Of a DNA stretch of 8,495 bases, positions 6,810 to 8,495 are shown in pieces; within the stretch, counting starts at the first letter, position 1, and every line of letters begins with the position of its first letter. The stretch is taken from positions 1 through 8,495 of the forward strand of contig JAATGW010000009.1 in NCBI GenBank assembly GCA_015654495.1, written 5' to 3'. The notes below the pieces were generated by a model. The model had not been told where the DNA came from, did no database searches, and was given only the letters and a program-made list of their open reading frames with translations. This DNA comes from Chitinophagales bacterium. GTDB lineage: Bacteria > Bacteroidota > Bacteroidia > Chitinophagales > Chitinophagaceae. The position numbers and the translations under genes are program-made.

Positions 6810-7058
6810 ATTAATAAAAGAGATCATAAAAAATTACTTAGTGCAGACTTGGCTCGAGCAACTGAGTTGGACTTTGAAGTTAGAATCGAAGTACGGGGAG
6901 GGCAATGCTGTGAAGTGTGTAATCCATTACATCTTAAAACGTATTCACTGGAGGAAGCAATTGCGAAACTGCCCGTTCCTCCGGATAATTGCACCCGCAT
7001 ATATGGCTGTAATTGTACCTTGCTTATCGACCTATGCGGGACGAGAATGATAGGCTAA
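6810..7058 (+). pseudogene. C-terminal remnant of a cysteine-rich protein, family not recognised
   Basis: An open frame runs from a stop at 6807-6809 to TAA at 7056-7058, with no ATG or sensible start at its head. The protein reads like the tail of a longer one. A basic stretch leads into LARATELDFEVRIEVRGG, then cysteines in CCEVC, a helix YSLEEAIAKLP, and DNCTRIYGCNC. The CxxC plus CNC arrangement suggests a metal-binding tail; it loosely recalls the cysteine-rich C-termini of some phage head proteins, but I cannot assign a family. A TTG at 6849 could start a 69-residue protein, though nothing supports it. It lies inside the inverted-repeat segment, 21 bases before the right repeat. I read it as a decayed fragment of earlier cargo. 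Confidence 0.45.
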
Positions 7059-7078
7059 TTGAAAAATCAAAACAATGA

Positions 7079-7099
7079 TTGCCAACTGACCTGCCAACC
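7079..7099 (-). repeat. 21-bp inverted repeat, right copy
   Basis: It is the exact reverse complement of 5481-5501. Similarity extends a few bases inward if one base is gapped (AAATTATT versus AATCATT read in the same sense). No target-site duplication is visible outside the pair: TGC precedes the left copy and CGA follows the right copy. Confidence 0.85.
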
Positions 7100-7314
7100 C
7101 GAAGACCTTAGAACTGCATAGCCTTCTTGCAATATACCTTTGGTTAAGTACTGGTGGTACTCGAACTAATAAAATCGGGCATGGAAAAGAAGACCTACCA
7201 TTCAATTTCAAGGTGGCTTTTACAGACTGCGTTGCCAATTAGGATATAAAAATTCCGGCTGAAATACACACTTTATTTATTTAAAAGTGGAAATGACTTT
7301 CTAAATGATATTAA

Positions 7315-8095
7315 GCTGAGATATCGCTTGTTTTAAACGTTTCTTACAAGGCTCAATTTTTCAGAAAAGAAAAAGATCTGCCTCAAACTGGCTGCTATCT
7401 TTCTATATAATGTTAGACGATAACCTTTTCTTGTTGACTGCTTGGCACGTTTATGGAATTTTTCAAAGAACAATTGGAATCCGTTGGTGGTAATTAATGC
7501 CAAAGAACCAAATGCAGAAAGTGAAAGTCTGCGCATGCTTGCTAATTCAGCGTTTAAAGGGCCTGTCACTCTCGCTTTAAATCTTACGGATTCTCTAACC
7601 AAACAGGACATTCATCAACCCCAGTTTGTCGACAAAGAAATGGATATTTTTATTCTTCAAGTGCCAATTGACTGGATCCAATACATCGTCCTAATTTCAT
7701 TGGAGTCTATCAATTTCGATTATACACATTGGAAGGTTGATCAAATTTATTACTCTGGCTTTCCTGCCAAGAATACTTCGATGATACCAGATATTAGAAT
7801 CGGAAAGAAAACTCTAGGCTACCCACATGAAGATAGTCTTACATTGTCTTGTGGTACATCAAAATCTGAATTCAGATTCTAAGGAAGCCCGGTTTTTGCA
7901 TGGTCTGATGAGTATTCCGATAGTCATGGAAATGTGAAAAAGCTTCATGAAAAGAATTAAGAATTGGTAGGTGTACTAACTCAATTGAGTCCTACCACTG
8001 GTGAAGTAATTTTTTGGAGAATTAAACCGATTATTTCGGACTTAATGTTGCAAATGGTATTAAAGGGAGAGGCGCCACCAACACAAATGAAATAA
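7315..8095 (+). pseudogene. Trypsin-like serine protease pseudogene
   Basis: A broken gene of about 255 codons spread over two frames. The first piece has KDLPQTGCYLS (to about 7404). After a frame change, DNLFLLTAWHVYG (7419-7457) carries the catalytic histidine in LLTAWH. After a second shift near the T-run at 7458-7462, the longest piece reads PLVVINAKEPNAESES and, further on, DKEMDIFILQVP, the likely catalytic aspartate region. TAA at 7880-7882 is followed in frame by GSPVFAW, the end of the GxSGSP motif, so the stop occupies the position of the catalytic serine. Another in-frame TAA lies at 7958-7960, then ELVGVLTQLSP to the natural stop at 8093-8095. With two frameshifts and two stops it cannot make an active enzyme. 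Related proteins often occur as standalone or defence-associated peptidases; which applies here is unknown. Confidence 0.75.
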
Positions 8096-8115
8096 ATTCT
8101 TTAATTTTTACTGTA

Positions 8116-8415
8116 TTATAATTGTTGGTTTTTCTCTACAAATGTTTGAGGATTTAATACAAAGGAGTTTAAACCCGATTGATTTCTAAAGTGGTCGAAT
8201 TCGACCACTTTAAAATCCGGATTGTGTAAACCTTCCCAAGCGCCGAGAAATTCAAGAGTATTTCTGGACCGCAACCAGTTCTTGATTATATCAATTGCCC
8301 GTGAAACATCGCCTTTCACTTTTGCCATATCCGTCAGGCAAATAAAATCCTCATCATCAATTATTGTAAAGTTGACCTTATGACCCTGGACGTTAACAAA
8401 CCTGGTCTTTGCCAT
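8116..8415 (-). CDS. Truncated KilA-N domain protein
   Basis: A 99-residue protein whose whole length is the front of a KilA-N domain, a DNA-binding fold common in phages and mobile elements. Seen here are VQGHKVNFTIIDDEDFICLTDMAK (9-32), NWLRSRNTLEFLGAWEGLHNPDFK (46-69) and VEFDHFRNQSGLNSFVLNPQTFVEK (71-95). In intact members the domain continues past this with a conserved IGI...GRYGGT...FEFASWISPEF stretch and often a further C-terminal region, for about 250 residues in total. Here it stops abruptly with NQQL, and the sequence beyond shows no continuation. It is therefore truncated and probably non-functional, though the short product could still bind DNA. The ATG at 8413-8415 matches the usual N-terminus. 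It converges on the protease pseudogene with a 20-base gap. Confidence 0.7.
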   Translation of the reverse strand: MAKTRFVNVQGHKVNFTIIDDEDFICLTDMAKVKGDVSRAIDIIKNWLRSRNTLEFLGAWEGLHNPDFKVVEFDHFRNQSGLNSFVLNPQTFVEKNQQL

Positions 8416-8495
8416 GAATCATATATTTACTTAAGATTTCAAGTTTATTCCGGTGCTGGAAAAAAATGTATATATAGAACGCCGGACGGAAATCA

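Noticed and set aside
6841..7050. 69-residue + strand ORF in the other frame
   Set aside because: It overlaps the cysteine-rich frame and lacks its patterned cysteines, so it is a shadow.
5481..7099. Insertion sequence with terminal inverted repeats
   Set aside because: No transposase gene is present and no target-site duplication is visible, so it is reported only as an inverted-repeat pair.
7032..7238. 68-residue ORF on the - strand, beginning MATQSVKATLK, faintly like an integrase N-terminus
   Set aside because: The rest reads across the inverted repeat without any domain pattern; too short and too weak to call an integrase remnant.
7333..7611. 92-residue ORF on the - strand
   Set aside because: It is antisense to the protease pseudogene and has no recognisable features.
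7442..7882. Stand-alone 146-residue gene starting at TTG 7442
   Set aside because: It is the middle piece of the protease pseudogene; the histidine motif lies in another frame just upstream and GSPVF follows its stop in frame.
1..8495. CRISPR array
   Set aside because: No regularly spaced direct repeats occur; the only direct repeat has two copies 255 bases apart.

Overview
The window looks like a chromosomal segment of a Bacteroidota species. The reasons are the protein style (an OppC-type permease with a large extra periplasmic insert, a short Lrp/AsnC regulator, a Wzx-like flippase), starts that mostly lack a clear Shine-Dalgarno, and two promoter candidates resembling the Bacteroidota pattern TTTG-N19/21-TAnnTTTG. 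This is inferred from sequence reading alone, not from a database match.

Left part (1-5087), core genes. On the + strand, an alpha/beta hydrolase, a membrane-anchored family 2 glycosyltransferase and a DppC/OppC-type ABC permease form one tight run (4-bp ATGA overlap, then a 0-12 base gap). Convergent to them on the - strand lie an Lrp/AsnC regulator and, downstream of it, a 14-helix-type polysaccharide flippase with a TTG start. The permease and flippase stops are only 39 bases apart.

Middle (5125-5475). The lrp promoter and a second promoter point away from each other. The second drives a compact RNA gene that ends in a strong intrinsic terminator. The RNA closes as a tRNA: acceptor stem, D-arm, anticodon arm with GTC, T-arm. 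Its class II, tRNA-Leu-like body carries a variable region of about 122 nt where roughly 10-20 nt is normal. I do not recognise it as tmRNA or any other named RNA. It is the most unusual object here.

Right part (5481-8495), an accessory, visibly AT-richer and partly decayed region. A 21-bp sequence directly after the terminator recurs as an exact inverted copy at 7079-7099. The pair brackets an intact Abi_2/AbiD-F family gene with a HEPN-type RNICAH motif and a cysteine-rich gene remnant. Beyond it are a trypsin-like protease pseudogene, whose catalytic serine codon appears to have become TAA, and a truncated KilA-N gene. The picture is a small defence or mobile-gene hotspot anchored at the 3' side of a stable RNA gene. 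No integrase or transposase is visible in the window.
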